Part shown: piece by piece, positions 22,598-34,723 of the stretch
Numbering within the stretch: the stretch's first letter is position 1
How the letters are laid out: every line of letters starts with the position of its first letter
Assembly: GCF_000213175.1 (NCBI RefSeq)
Contig: NW_009799101.1
Coordinates: 4,090,011-4,154,010, forward strand
Origin: Neurospora tetrasperma FGSC 2508
Lineage: Eukaryota; Ascomycota; Sordariomycetes; Sordariales; Sordariaceae
DNA length: 64,000 nt
Direction: 5' to 3'
Translations under genes and position numbers: made by a program
The notes under the pieces: generated by a model
What the model was told of the DNA's origin: nothing
Databases searched by the model: none
What the model saw: only the letters and a program-made list of their open reading frames with translations

Positions 22598-24305
22598 TGT
22601 GAATGTCGTCGCGATCGACTAGTTGGTTGTTGTGATGGGTGCTGTTTTGTGGCAGACCTGGGTTTTATGTGTCTCGTGTGTTTTTGCTGAATCACCGATA
22701 GAGGACTGGTCGCACGAAGGGAACAAGCAAACTGGAGATATCGACAAGGCCACCTCAAGCGCCAACGTGGATCTCTGGAGAAGCCAAAAACAATGGGTAT
22801 TTATTCTGTATATCAACACACCACACTCAAGCGGGAAAAAATGCGATGCTCGCTGGTTGGGTCAGGAAAAAAAAAAAAAAAAAAGATCAGAAACACGAAT
22901 CGTCGGCCGTTGTGGCGGACGGTGATGGAGGCGTCTGCGGAGTAGTTTTGATGGTGGTGGTGGTGGTGGTGGTTGTCTGGGTCCGTGTCGGGTCAAGGAT
23001 GGGCTCAAAGGCAAGATTTGGAGCCGGCCGAGAAAGAGATCCCGTCAGTGACGTCTTGTGGCCGGTGAGATGGTCGTCCGCTTGAAACCCCAAACAGTGC
23101 CCTGGTGTGTGGTCGCGGCTCCGGGGCCGGCCATTATGCTACAGTGGACTGCCGCGCCCGAGACAGTGACCACTCACAAATTTGAATTCTTTTGCTCTTT
23201 TCAGGCAAGACTGGCCCCCACCTGGCCAATGCGACAAAGGCTTAAATTGCGGAGAACGGGCGCTAAGATACTCCCGGTCTAGCCCGCCTCCCCAGCACAA
23301 TGGGGAATGCTCCTCCAGCGGGCACCAGCTGCAAGCTTCCCCTGTCGGGCATTGTTCAAACATCACCTCATCCCCGGGCCGTCATCCAATGTTACACCCC
23401 CTCATCATATGCGTCGTCAAAGACGGGAATAGCTTCACTTCTACTAACCCATCAAGTCACCACATATAGGGTGCTACAGCCACTCTCAACATCATGATCT
23501 TACCGTATTTAGGGTCGCGGGCTCATGATCTCGATGTTATGGCCATGAGACTCGAACACAAGCCATTAGGATGAGGAATTGAGTAGAATAATGACCCAAA
23601 TACTGTTCGGGCAGCGGTTTCATTTCATCTGGACTTGACTTTACGGTGAACGCCATATCACGATTTTGGACATCTGTATGTTGACCTCCTTGCTGGGATC
23701 CAAGACTAAACTTACCACAGACAATGATGGCGATGGCGACGACAACGAACTCCTCCCACCCCTTGGTTAACATTGCCGTGCTCTATCCCTCTAAACATCA
23801 CTCTTTCAGAGCGTGGAGTTACGTCCAAGCGGTACCATAAATGGAATCTTCCTCTTTCTTCCTCGCCCTCCTTCTCTGCTTCATGGTACTCTTCCCTCGA
23901 CTCTCTTCTTCTCTCTGCATCTTAGGTCATCCTCCGCTTTTACTCTGGAGATCATTCAAAACACTCGCACTCCGCGCCAAGAAACCTACTTGTACCTCGA
24001 TGGATAACTGCTACTCTTACGGTTTCCTTCCCAGAACATCGTCCTGCGTCCGTATTCTAGTGTCTATGGAGTCGAAAGTGTCCGCAGCCGCTGTTCCAAC
24101 TACACATTATTAACCTCGACAAGAGGTCAACGCCATCTCATATCTTCCACCTTTCAACAAATTGCTCGATCAATGGCCTCCTTATACTCACCGCGCCGTT
24201 ATATATCAATCAGCCAGAGCTTGCAACGGTCATATCGGAGCGATTCAAGTATCCATACACAGGACACAGACCAGGTGGTGCTTGGAATTCCACAACACGA
24301 CCAGA
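22598..24305. other. Divergent promoter region
   Basis: This 1.7-kb stretch separates divergent starts. It holds a poly-A run (22867-22884), a GGT/GGTGGT tract (22950-22975) and a pyrimidine-rich stretch (23840-23960). An ATG at 23841 opens a 90-codon frame with a hydrophobic start; it overlaps the pyrimidine-rich leader and is treated as doubtful. Confidence 0.45.
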
Positions 24306-27300
24306 ATGAACTCGATATTTGGGCCAGCCAAAACTTGGTTTACGTCATTGCCGACATCCACCCAGGCTCTGGATCCAGAACCAGCAGCAAGCAGTTCAAA
24401 CAGCTCAACACCCGGTCATAGCCACGGTGTGTACTCAGCCCCATACAGGATTATGTCGACCGAGACAGCTAACAACTTTCCAAGAAACAGCCATTGATAC
24501 GTCGTCATCATCTCCGAAGAGAACCGGGCCGGACGATGAAAGTAGTTCAGATAATAACTGTTTCAACACGGCCATCCAGGACCACCTGCGGCAAAAGTCT
24601 GTCCAAGAAACCCCAAAAGAGGGAAAAGTAGAGGATAAAGAACCGTTTGGGGGAAGGTTTGAGTATGTGCGCGCAGCTCATGCGAAAGAATCAAAGGGGA
24701 CAGAAGACAGCGACGATGCCACGAAGTCACTCCAGGCAGATTTTTCTACATCGTCGACCAAACACGACGCCGAAGCTGGATCTTCAAAGAGGCCTCTAGT
24801 CGTCGAAGATCTTGAGGCCTTGGGCCGTAGTGGAAGCGTCGACAGTGCGAAGAGACGGAGATTGAGCATCGGACAGCACCGGTCCGGATGTTATGACCAC
24901 CTTTTTTCAAAGGACCAGCGTCAGCGCTTTAAAAGAGAACCCGGCTCATCTCATTCCCGGATTAGAGCGCCCCTGAGACCCCTGAGTAAAAATGTGCTGT
25001 CTCGAATGAGCCCTTGCACGAGCCTGGATCACGCGAAGTCAAAGGAGATTGCTAAAAGTATCAGGAACACGCCAACCACAGTAGGCGTTAAGGCGACGGA
25101 GAAAGTTTATCAAATTAAAGAGAGGGCAAAGGAAACTCAAGCACCCAAACGAACAGAAGAGCAAGTGGTACGAGAATTCACCAAGGCCCCTATTGACAGC
25201 ATATTCGGTGACAAGACTGCAAGCAATCCCACAAACACCATATCTTCTTCGAGGGGCCAACCGACCAAAGATGCACGAAGAACGCAAGGTGACAAAAATC
25301 CGGCATCAAGCCAACCAGTAACCCATCAAACAGCTCAAGCAACACAACCGTCTCGATCAAAGGGGAAGCCTTCGATATCACGTCTTACGAAAGCAGACGT
25401 GAATCAATTCAATTTTTTCAAGGACAAGGGCCCACAAACGAAGCATGCAAGAATAGTCAACCATCTCCCTAGCAGTTTCAACGAAGAGCGAACCGGTTAC
25501 AAGTTTACAGCTCAGCGCGCCACTAATGATTTCCAACAATCGGCAAAAGAATACGAGGGACCAGTTCGGCCTTCGCCAGCCTCAAGACGCAAGAAGTCTA
25601 CCATTCCATCATCGAGCAAGAACCCACCGGCACCAACAACCAGCATTCACGCTCTTCCACCAACCCTGACTCCAACGCTACCACCCCCTCATCACTTCCC
25701 AGCTGCTCTTCCTCCAGTTCCAGAACCAGACCCCGATGCTGCCATCCCTCCACCTCCTCCACCCAAGAAAGCCGTGCCCGCGCAATCCCTCCTCTCCCCC
25801 ACCGATGTCATCCTACAATACGTGATCAAACAAACGAAGAAACACCCCATCTCCGAGTCCGACTCCGTTCGCCACTACCGATCGAAGGTCGTTTACACCT
25901 CCAAAAAGGAGGCCAACGAAACCTGCCGACGACGGGTGCTGAACCTACTCAAGGAGGACATCCCCTTTCAAACTGTGGAACAAGGATATGTGGGCGACCA
26001 CCTTTTCAAAGGAACGGTTTTTTACGAGGATGGGGAAATTCAGTTCTACTATGTGCACGAGGAGGCGGCGATGCTCGGTGAAGTGCTGGAGAAGAGGGAG
26101 TTGTGGGTGGGCGAGGAGGGCATGGGGATTTATGCAAAGAGGATGTGGGTTGTTTGGGCTGTGAGGTATTATCCGAGTGAGGAAGAAGAGACGAAGAGTC
26201 CGGGAGTGGGGGTGGGAAGTGGAAAGGGAAGGGTTGAGGTAGTGGATGAGGGGGATGAGGGGGATGACGAAGACGATGATGAAGAGGAGGAAGATTTATT
26301 CGGTTGTAAGGACGTTGATGGGCAGTTGAATGAAGGGGATGTTGATGTGGAAGCAGGTGAGACGCAGAAGATTAGCGAAGATCAGGATACTTCAGGTGTC
26401 CAGATGAACATGGACTCACAAACTGAGGGCCACCAAACGCAAACGGAGCCTGAGATTCACACTCAACAGGAGATTACGAGCAAAACCCAGAGCGAGACCC
26501 AAACACAGCCGGAGAAACAAACTCACGCTAGTCCCTCGACTCAGTTGGAAGGGCATCCCACAACAAACGTCCAGGGCCATCTGGATCCTCACAAAATGGA
26601 TGTCGAGGGTCACTCAAGACCTTGGTCAGGGCCAAATCTATCAACCAATCCTCCCACACCAGCACAAACAGAACAAAATAATTCTAACTCAACCCAGCCT
26701 CAAAACCAGCCCACCAATCCACCACGCCCGCCCACACCCCCCTTACCCTGTACCCTCTACTCCCCACCTCCCCCCTCAACCATCTACTCCTCCTCTTCCG
26801 AGTCTGACTCAGAAGACATCTCCCACATCAGAAGAAGAAGTCTTCCTAACAACATCCCCCCACCCCCTCCTCCCCCTGCCCTCCTCCACCCTCCTCACAC
26901 CCGCCACCACTCTCCACGGTACTTTCACGACCCTCCGCCTCGCCAACCTTGAGGCACTGGAAATCTTCAAAGCCCTAACCAAGCCGGAGCCGCCCGCGAG
27001 GATGAACGATGTTTCGCACTGGCGGGACGAGGTGGTTCCCGAAGCGGAGGCGAGGTTCAAAGAATGGACTAACACAAATGGCCAAAATAATGATGATGTT
27101 GATAACGGGAAAGACACCAATGAGCAGGGCAACGAAAACGATGGGGACGATTATTATGGAAATATGATAGAGAAAAGACCATTCAACATAGAATGGGAAC
27201 CTGATGCGCACTTGTTCAAGTGGCGGTTTAGAAAAGTGGAGGTGTGGGTTCAGGAGATGGAGCTAAAGGGGCCGAAGAATTTGGGCGGGTTGGAGATTAA

Positions 27301-27682
27301 GGTGCCGTCGTCGGGGAATTCGAATTCGGGAGGAGTATCGACAAAGACAAAGGGAGCTGGAACGGTAAAGGTGAAAGCTTTAACTGCAACTACAGCTGCA
27401 ACTACTACCCCTAGCACCGCCGCCCCTAGAACGGATGATGATGATGATGAGCTCGCCAACCAACACACATACTACAAAAATGCCCGGGAAGAATTAGCAG
27501 CAGCCAAGGCCAAAGCGAAGGGAAAGAAGCGTAGAAGACCAACAAGAGAGGAGAAAGGAAAAGGTAAAGCCATTAACGTTGACCCTGTTGTTCCTAGGGA
27601 AGGCAATGGGAAGCCGGCGGTGAAGGAGGGGGAGGACGAGTGGGGAGGAATTGAGGAGGGTGAGGTCAGTGAGGAAGACTGA
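24306..27682 (+). CDS. Large, mostly disordered fungal protein of unknown function; last part in another frame
   Basis: Exon 1 (24306-24426) starts MNSIFGPAKTWF and joins exon 2 at 24485; the intron has a GTGTGT donor and a CTAAC branch. Exon 2 stays open in its frame to 26952. It encodes a charged, disordered half and then a compact block around residues 475-610 (HYRSKVVYTSKKEANETC, FYEDGEIQFYYVHEEAAML, WVVWAVRYY). After a proline- and glutamine-rich stretch, the sensible coding signal moves to the next frame and ends at 27682 with a basic tail (KAKGKKRRRPTREEKGKGK) and EEGEVSEED. That part has a second compact block (TFTTLRLANLEALEIFKAL, HLFKWRFRKVEVWVQEM). An intron at 26750-26831 has good signals and the right length for the frame change, but its junction creates TAA, so the true joint is unresolved. 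No known family was recognised. Nuclear location is suggested by the basic tail only. Confidence 0.6.
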
Positions 27683-28968
27683 GAGCACAAGATGAGGTGG
27701 TATTTATGTTGGGTTGTATCAATGTAATGTTCGGTTCATAGCATTCGTTACTTTAAGGAGGAGGGACAATCACGTTGGTAAGATACTATCTGGAGAGGGA
27801 CATGGAGAACGAAGGCATAAGAATAGGCATACAGTTACAGGTCTTTGATACACGCTTACAGATGTCTCGAAGTCGGCGAAGGGTTTCAACGTTCAGTGAA
27901 CGCATCAAGTTGCACATTATATCCGTGGCAAGACAACAACAGCGAATCCCAAAGGCTTTTCAAGGCAGTGAAAGGGCAGTGGAATGGATACAAGACGACC
28001 AACAAGAGTATTAATCCCGTCATAAACATGTAGCAAAGAGACTTCACATCCTTATGTCGAGTATGGTTAGGTATACTGCCTTCCCACACGTCAACGTCAA
28101 ACACGAAGCTTCACAGGCATGACACGACACGAGTCACTCCAAGCACGCATCTCAACGGTAGCATAGCAAATTCAGGGTATTCCGATCTACCTATCCATTC
28201 CTTTTCCAGCAAATCCACAAGCTCATTCATGCATTGTATCCGGCCATCCGCCTCACCCACCATCCATCCATCCATCTTGATCCGTTTATCCTTGTTTTAT
28301 TTCTCCCTATTTGCACTAGAACCAGCCAACAACACCGTAACTCCTCATCAGCCAGCCGACCAATCCCCAAATCAGCAATGACCTCGCCTGCCATCTAGCT
28401 TTTGACACGCATGATAATAAAGAAAGGGAATTAAAAAAAGCAAGAAAAAGCAAGATACAATGCTGTTATTGTATATATCCTACAGATCGAGCACAAACGG
28501 GCACTGCTCGAAATTCCTCCTCCGCCTCACTTATCCTCTTGTGAGCAGATACCTTTGTGTAGCTTCCATGTTCATCCAGCCAATGGCAATCAAATCTTCT
28601 TCTCGTTCCCTTCGTCATTTTATGATGTGATAGACTTGAGCGTCCTTGTTGCCACCTCGATCGATAGTCGTGAAGTTGACCATCACTGATTGAAACCCGA
28701 AGATGTGGTCTCCTTTCCGTTCCCACTCTCAGGGGGTCTATCCAGGCAATGGCCTGTCAGCAACGCTGTGATCAGGCGTCAAGTCCTGTCTTTGTTCTTC
28801 CACCATCCACCGCGGCTCGGCACTTGGCATGCGCGAGCTGCGAAGCTACGTGTGGGGATAGTCGTACATGACTTGTTCATACCCACTGCTCATCAACGAC
28901 TTGAGCAGGTATACATACGTACTCAGTTCCTTGAACAGCAGATGGGTTCAGGGGAAGCTTTCAGGCCC
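27683..28968. other. Convergent intergenic region
   Basis: This 1.3-kb stretch lies between convergent stop codons. It includes a short CATC run near 28261-28276. No gene or structured RNA was recognised. Confidence 0.45.
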
Positions 28969-31900
28969 TCACTGCATAGTCTTCAGGAAGCCGTCGAGAT
29001 CGAAGCTTTCCTCGTACTGTGAATTATCCCACAGCTCCCCGAGGCCTTCGAGCCAAGCCGCCTTCTTGCCAGGTTGCCTGACATCGCCCGTCTCGATATC
29101 CACCATGTCCTCCTCCCTGCCCTCAAGGTTGTCCTTGTTCTTGCCCTCCGTTATGAGGTTTGGTCCGGCATCACCAAGGTTGAACAGATCAAGAATCTGA
29201 TCCGTATCCATGGTCGCAAGTCCTGCATTCTGCTGGTTCACTACCGTACTGGCGACGTCGATCTTGAAACGCTGAAGACTGAGAATCTTCTCCTCAAGTG
29301 TTCCGCGGGTGATCAAGCGGTAAACGTTGACCACCTTCTTCTGACCGATACGATGGGCGCGATCCATGGCCTGCAGATCCTTCTGCGGGTTCCAGTCGTG
29401 CTCAACAAAGATAACAGTATCTGCACCAGTCAGGTTGAGACCAAGACCACCGACGCTCGTGGTGAGCAGCAACACATCGTATGATGGGTCACTGTTGAAC
29501 TTGTTGACAATGTCCTGACGGCGGGTAGGGTCGACGGATCCGTCAAGACGAAGGTGAGATACCGAGGGAAGCATAGTCTTGAGGACGGTATTCTGAACCA
29601 TATCCAACATTTCCTTCATCTGGCAGAAAATGAGCGCACGATGAGGCTTAATGGGCGTGTAGAGCGGATCGGACGATTCTTGACCTTCAACACCGATACC
29701 GCAGTCGACAAGCAAGTCTCGGAGTGCCGTGAGTTTGGGGGCATGGGCTGGATCCTCGAGGCTCGTGTTTCGTTTGGCCAGGAATTTCTGTGTATCATCG
29801 TACTGCTTGTGACCGGGCTTCATGACGAGCGCAGGAGAGTTGCAAAGCTTGCGCATGTACTGCAGAGCTTGGAAAATGTGGGCCTTGGCTTCCTTGTCAT
29901 CACGGCCCGCCTCCTCGGTGATCTTCTTCGCCTCCCTCTTGGTGAAGTCCTCGAAAAGTTTGCGTTGAAGGTCGCTGAGGTCGCAATAGTAGTTCTGCAA
30001 AATCTTGGGTGGCAAGTCGTTAAGAACTTCCTCCTTGAGACGTCGCAAAAGGAAGGGCAGGACCTGCTTATGCAGCGCCTCAATAGCCAGAGCGCCTGCT
30101 TCTTGTTCCTTCGAGGACGCCTTGCTATATCGACTGTTGGCAATGGGCTTCGCGAATCTGTCAAGGAACACCTTTTCTGCACCCAAGAAGCCGGGCATGA
30201 GGAAGTCAAACAAGGACCATAATTCTAGCACATTGTTCTGGATCGGTGTACCGGTGAGGATAAGACGGTGGTTGCTGGCCAGTTGCTTGACGGCGATGGT
30301 GATCTTTGCTTTGGGGTTCTTGATCAAGTGTCCCTCATCAAGCACCACGTAGTTCCAACTGTATTTCTTGATGACGTCGATGTCATTACGGCACACATCA
30401 TACGAGGTGATGACAATGTCGGTCTTGTCCAGAGTGTCTTTCATAGCCTTTCGCTCAGCAGGTGGACCAACGTAGGTCCTAACGCTGAGGAATGGAGCGT
30501 AGTTCTTGATCTCCTGCTGCCAATGTCCTGAAAGGGTGGGCGGGCAGACGATCAAAGACGGCAATCTTCTGACATCTGGCGCACCGGTCTTGGCAAACTC
30601 TTCAGCACGCTGATGATGGTCACTGGCGACAATGCAAATTGTCTGGAGCGTCTTGCCGAGGCCCATGTCGTCGCAGAGAATACCATGGAGGTGATATTTG
30701 TTGAGGAAATGGAGCCAGTTGACACCTTCCTGCTGGTAAGAACGCAGCTCTGCCTTGATGGCTACAGGAATCTGGAACGGCTCGACCTTCTTCGGGTCAA
30801 GCAGCTGCTGAATGAACGTTCGTTCACGGTCTCGGCCACGCAAGAGCTCCTCTGAAAGACCGGGAGGATCAGGAATTCCAGCCTCAAGAGGTACGAGCTT
30901 GACAAGAGTAGCGAATGATGTGGTCGCAATAAGACGGATGTTGTCATCGGAATCGCTCATACGACCAAGGACAGGCACGATGAGGAAAATCACATAGGGC
31001 AGGATGGCGTCTCCCATGACTGCAATCAAATGATAGATAACCTCAATGGCGCCTTGGCGGAAGTTGAGATCGACAGGGTTGTTGATTGAGGGCAGAACCT
31101 TTTCAACAAGTGCGGTCATACCATCGACAGTGATGACGGAGCAAATGGTGGCCATACACTTGGCAGCCATGTATCGGAAGACCGAAAGCTGGGACTGGAG
31201 AGCCTTGATGACAAAGGGCACTTGTTGCATGACGAATGAGTGAAGTGCGGTGTGGAGTGTTGGGGTCATGGTGCGAATGATGGACAGGGCATCCACAATC
31301 TCTTGACCAAACGTGCTCGAAGGATCTCTGGCCTCTGCTGGGAGTTCACCCGAGAAGGCTCTGACCAAAGGCTCCTCCATGAAGGTGCGGAGACTAGGCA
31401 CCCGGCTCAAAAGCTCAGGTCCGTATGTCTGCGACAGCACCTCCAAAGCCTGCTTGGCACCGCGTCGGGTAATGTGAGCTTTCTTTGCTTCGATCGCAAA
31501 TTTGATTGGATCCTCGTGCTCGGCTCTGTCCTCCTCCTTGGACATGGAAAGAATAACGTTCGTCTTGTGAGCGTGCTGAGGGAACTCGGGGGTTTCCGCA
31601 GTTTCCACACACGTATACTTGACCAAGTTGGCAACAATCTTGTCACCGGGGCCGCGGCGGCCAGACTCGGTGAAGAGCTGTACAAGACGCGCGACGCTGG
31701 TAGCCGAGCGACCTTGAAGCAGATTGTTCTCCTCACCCTTGACGCTGTCCATAATAGCCTTGATGAGTGGGCTGGGCTTCTTGGGTAGCACCTCCATGGA
31801 TACCAAGGCGCATGCTGCAGCAGCACGGATACGAGTATCCCGAGCTTCCTTTGCCGCCTTGGCCTCCTCAATAGCAGTAACGACGAGATCGCGAGCATCA

Positions 31901-34723
31901 TTGAGGTCCTTGACAGCAATCAGCCGCTGACCAGGAGCCATGATCTTCTTGAGCCTCTCAAAATCTTCGTTGACAACCTTCTCAGCGTTCGCAATAGAGA
32001 AAGCGCCGGGACCAGCTTCGGGCTCGCCCTGTACCACGACAGCAAGAGTGGGCAACTTGCTCTGCGAAACCTTGCCATGATCTCGACAAAGGTTAAGCAG
32101 CTGTTGCGATTGTGATCGTACTCGCTGCACATAGGTAACCAAGTCTCGGTAGTGGGATGGCCGTTCTTGCTCAATAATTGCGAGCAAGGGTTGGACGAAG
32201 CGAGTTGATGCCTGACTGGAGGCGCTGTTCTTGGCGTACTCGTCAATGATAATGCTGGCAGTAAGCTGAGTTGAAGAGTATGCGGATGAGAGGGCCGGGA
32301 TGATACTGGCATCGTAGGCTTCAACGGTTGATGGTGGGACCAGGGCCATGACTAAGCCCATGGCCTTAGCAGCCGAGACGCGGGAGCGGATCAGAACATC
32401 CATACCAACGAGGTCGACATCTCCCTGCATCATGTGGCCATCGACATCGTGAGTATGGGAAGTTGGAGGAGGTTCGTCAACCTTGGTCGATTTTCTCCTC
32501 CGTTTGACAGTCCTATCCGCGCCTTCTGGTGGCGATGACCTCCTGTTACCACCCGCGACAAGCCCTGGCATGGAATAGGTTCCGCCAGAAGGCTTCTGAA
32601 ACAAGCTTGCATTCATGGGAATGGGGTTCCTAGACACACCGATAGGATGCAGCGTCAGCTGCATGAGCGTGTCCACATGTGGTCCAAACTCATCAGCGAG
32701 TATCGCAGGGTTGTTGTTAGCAAGTGTACGGACGAGGGCTGCCCAAAGATCGACAGATGCATTCAGTGTTTCCTGATCCCTCTCGACAAGGATGTTTTGG
32801 AAGATTAGACGCAGAATCCTTCCACCAAGCCATCCTTGCGTTGTGTCGCCTCCGAGCTTGACGAAGGTCATCAAAGCCTTGAGGACAGCAAGCCTGACAG
32901 AGGTAATGGTATGACGAAGGAAGGGGTAAAGCCTCGGGACAAGGAGTGTAAACGACCGCTCCTCATCGTGCGACGCCGAGTGCTTCATGGTTTCCAAGAC
33001 TTCTGGGAAACTGCAAAGAGTCGCCAAGAGGTCCATGATCTTGCCTGTGGACGCACTGAGATCGTCGCCAAGGTTAGAGAGACTTTCCCAAACGATGTTG
33101 ATGAGATCAGGGAGGGCATCCGAGCGCATCTTAACAAACTCCTTGGCCATGGGTATCAGGGTCGCCGCGCTGACCGAGCGAACATCGTCGTCCTGGTTGG
33201 CCAATCCTTCCATGACAGCGAGAATAACGCCATCAATCATGGCGGTATCCTGCAGGAGCAGGTCCTTCCTCACAGCAACGACATAACGAAGGCCAATCAT
33301 GCCGCCGTGGCAAATGGCCCACTCATGGTGGTTGAGCTGAAGATCTTTCTGCATCACCATGCGGAACAGCAATTCGTAAATAGCATGGACGGTTGCCGGA
33401 GGGCAATGACGAAGGACGGATCCAAGTGTCTGGCCGACGGTCTCACGAATAGGTGCCACAGAGGTATCGGAACTATAATCTGTGAACCTGTCCAGCATCA
33501 AAACGCAGCATAGGCGACAAGCGAGGTCGTCCAGCCACTTCCGATTGAGCTCGTTGTTCTCTGATCGAGACTTGGCCATCAATCTTCCCGCGCCAGCGCC
33601 ATGGACCCTGATTACCTCGCGCAAGCCCATGGCAGCGCCATGACGAGTTTCCCACTGAGGATCAAACAGGTCGACCTTGAGGAAATCGCAGAGACGTTCG
33701 TATGGCCATTCAACCCCTTCCAAGTTGTCGTCGGCCTCAATCTCGGACTTGATGGGGATAATGGGCCCCTTGTATTCGCTGACAACCTTAGTGTCCTCTT
33801 CGATATCAGCGGGCCTATCGAGGCTGAAATAGTCATTCATCTTGCCGCCCTTGGAGTCGGCATCCACCATCGGCGTGTCATCAAAGCCCTCAGAGCCGGC
33901 GGTTGTGTTTCGGCGCAAAGAGAGGTCACCGAAGCCGCTCTTGCCCTGAGCAGCCTTCTGAGCCTCCTTCTTCCGCTTTCGCTTGAGAACATTGAGCTGT
34001 CGTGCACTAAGCCCGGCCGTCTCACCGTTCTGAGTTTGGGCGGAACCGACACTGTCATGACGGCCGAAGCCATTAGCTGCAGCTGGATCGAGAGGGGTTG
34101 CAGGGCTGAGGATGGCGTCGTTAATGACAGGTATCTCTTCATCCTTAAACTCACGTCCAAGGAGACCCAGACGGCCATTGAGCGTTCTTTTCTGATGGTT
34201 CAGCCGACTCTGTGGATCGAGAGCTGCAAGGCCCCAATCACTTTTGTCGCCAATTCTGAGCAAGGACCTTCCGTACTTGAGAATGTTGATAACGTCCAGA
34301 GTCCTAAGACTGAACTGCTCCTCCTCACTAAGGGAGAGCTTTGGGGGGCCCTCTTCTTTCTTGATGAAGCCATTGCTATCATCATCTTTCATCACCGCGT
34401 CGGGTTCCTCGTCGGCATTGGGGTCATACTGCGGTGCATTTTCGATGATTTTGCCTATAGCCTTGGCAGCAGTTGATCTGGTTTCCCAGTCTTTGTGGCG
34501 CAAGTAGGGGACAACCCGAGAGAGTAGATTGAAAAGCTCATCGGGGTGTTCCTTTTGCCATGTGGCGAGCTGATCTACGGCAGCATCCCGAATCAGGCGA
34601 GTACTGCCCGTCTCGATGAGCCTACACGTGGAAATTGTTAGTCAAGTGTCCGGGGGAAAAAAACACAAACCTCCAGAAAGTACAGAGTACTTACGTGACA
34701 AGGCGATCTAGCCGAGACGCCAT
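28969..34723 (-). CDS. MOT1: MOT1/BTAF1, Snf2-family ATPase that removes TBP from DNA
   Basis: Minus-strand exons 34723-34695 (29 nt) and 34621-28969 give 1893 residues, close to yeast Mot1 (1867). The N-terminus MASRLDRLVTLIETGSTRLIR and the long run of HEAT-like helices match Mot1, which wraps TBP. The Snf2 core is near residues 1300-1800: Walker A region DDMGLGKTLQ (about 1326), DEGH box VVLDEGHLIKN (about 1435), LTGTPIQNNVLELW, and motif VI MDRAHRIGQ (about 1763). The C-terminus YEESFDLDGFLKTMQ is also characteristic. It uses ATP to detach TBP from promoters and redistribute it. The first coding exon is tiny and the large second exon is uninterrupted. Confidence 0.97.

Noticed and set aside
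29554-30222. 222-codon frame antisense to MOT1
   Set aside because: It mirrors the Snf2 ATPase exon; codon structure belongs to MOT1. The same applies to 32836-33513 and 33601-34476.
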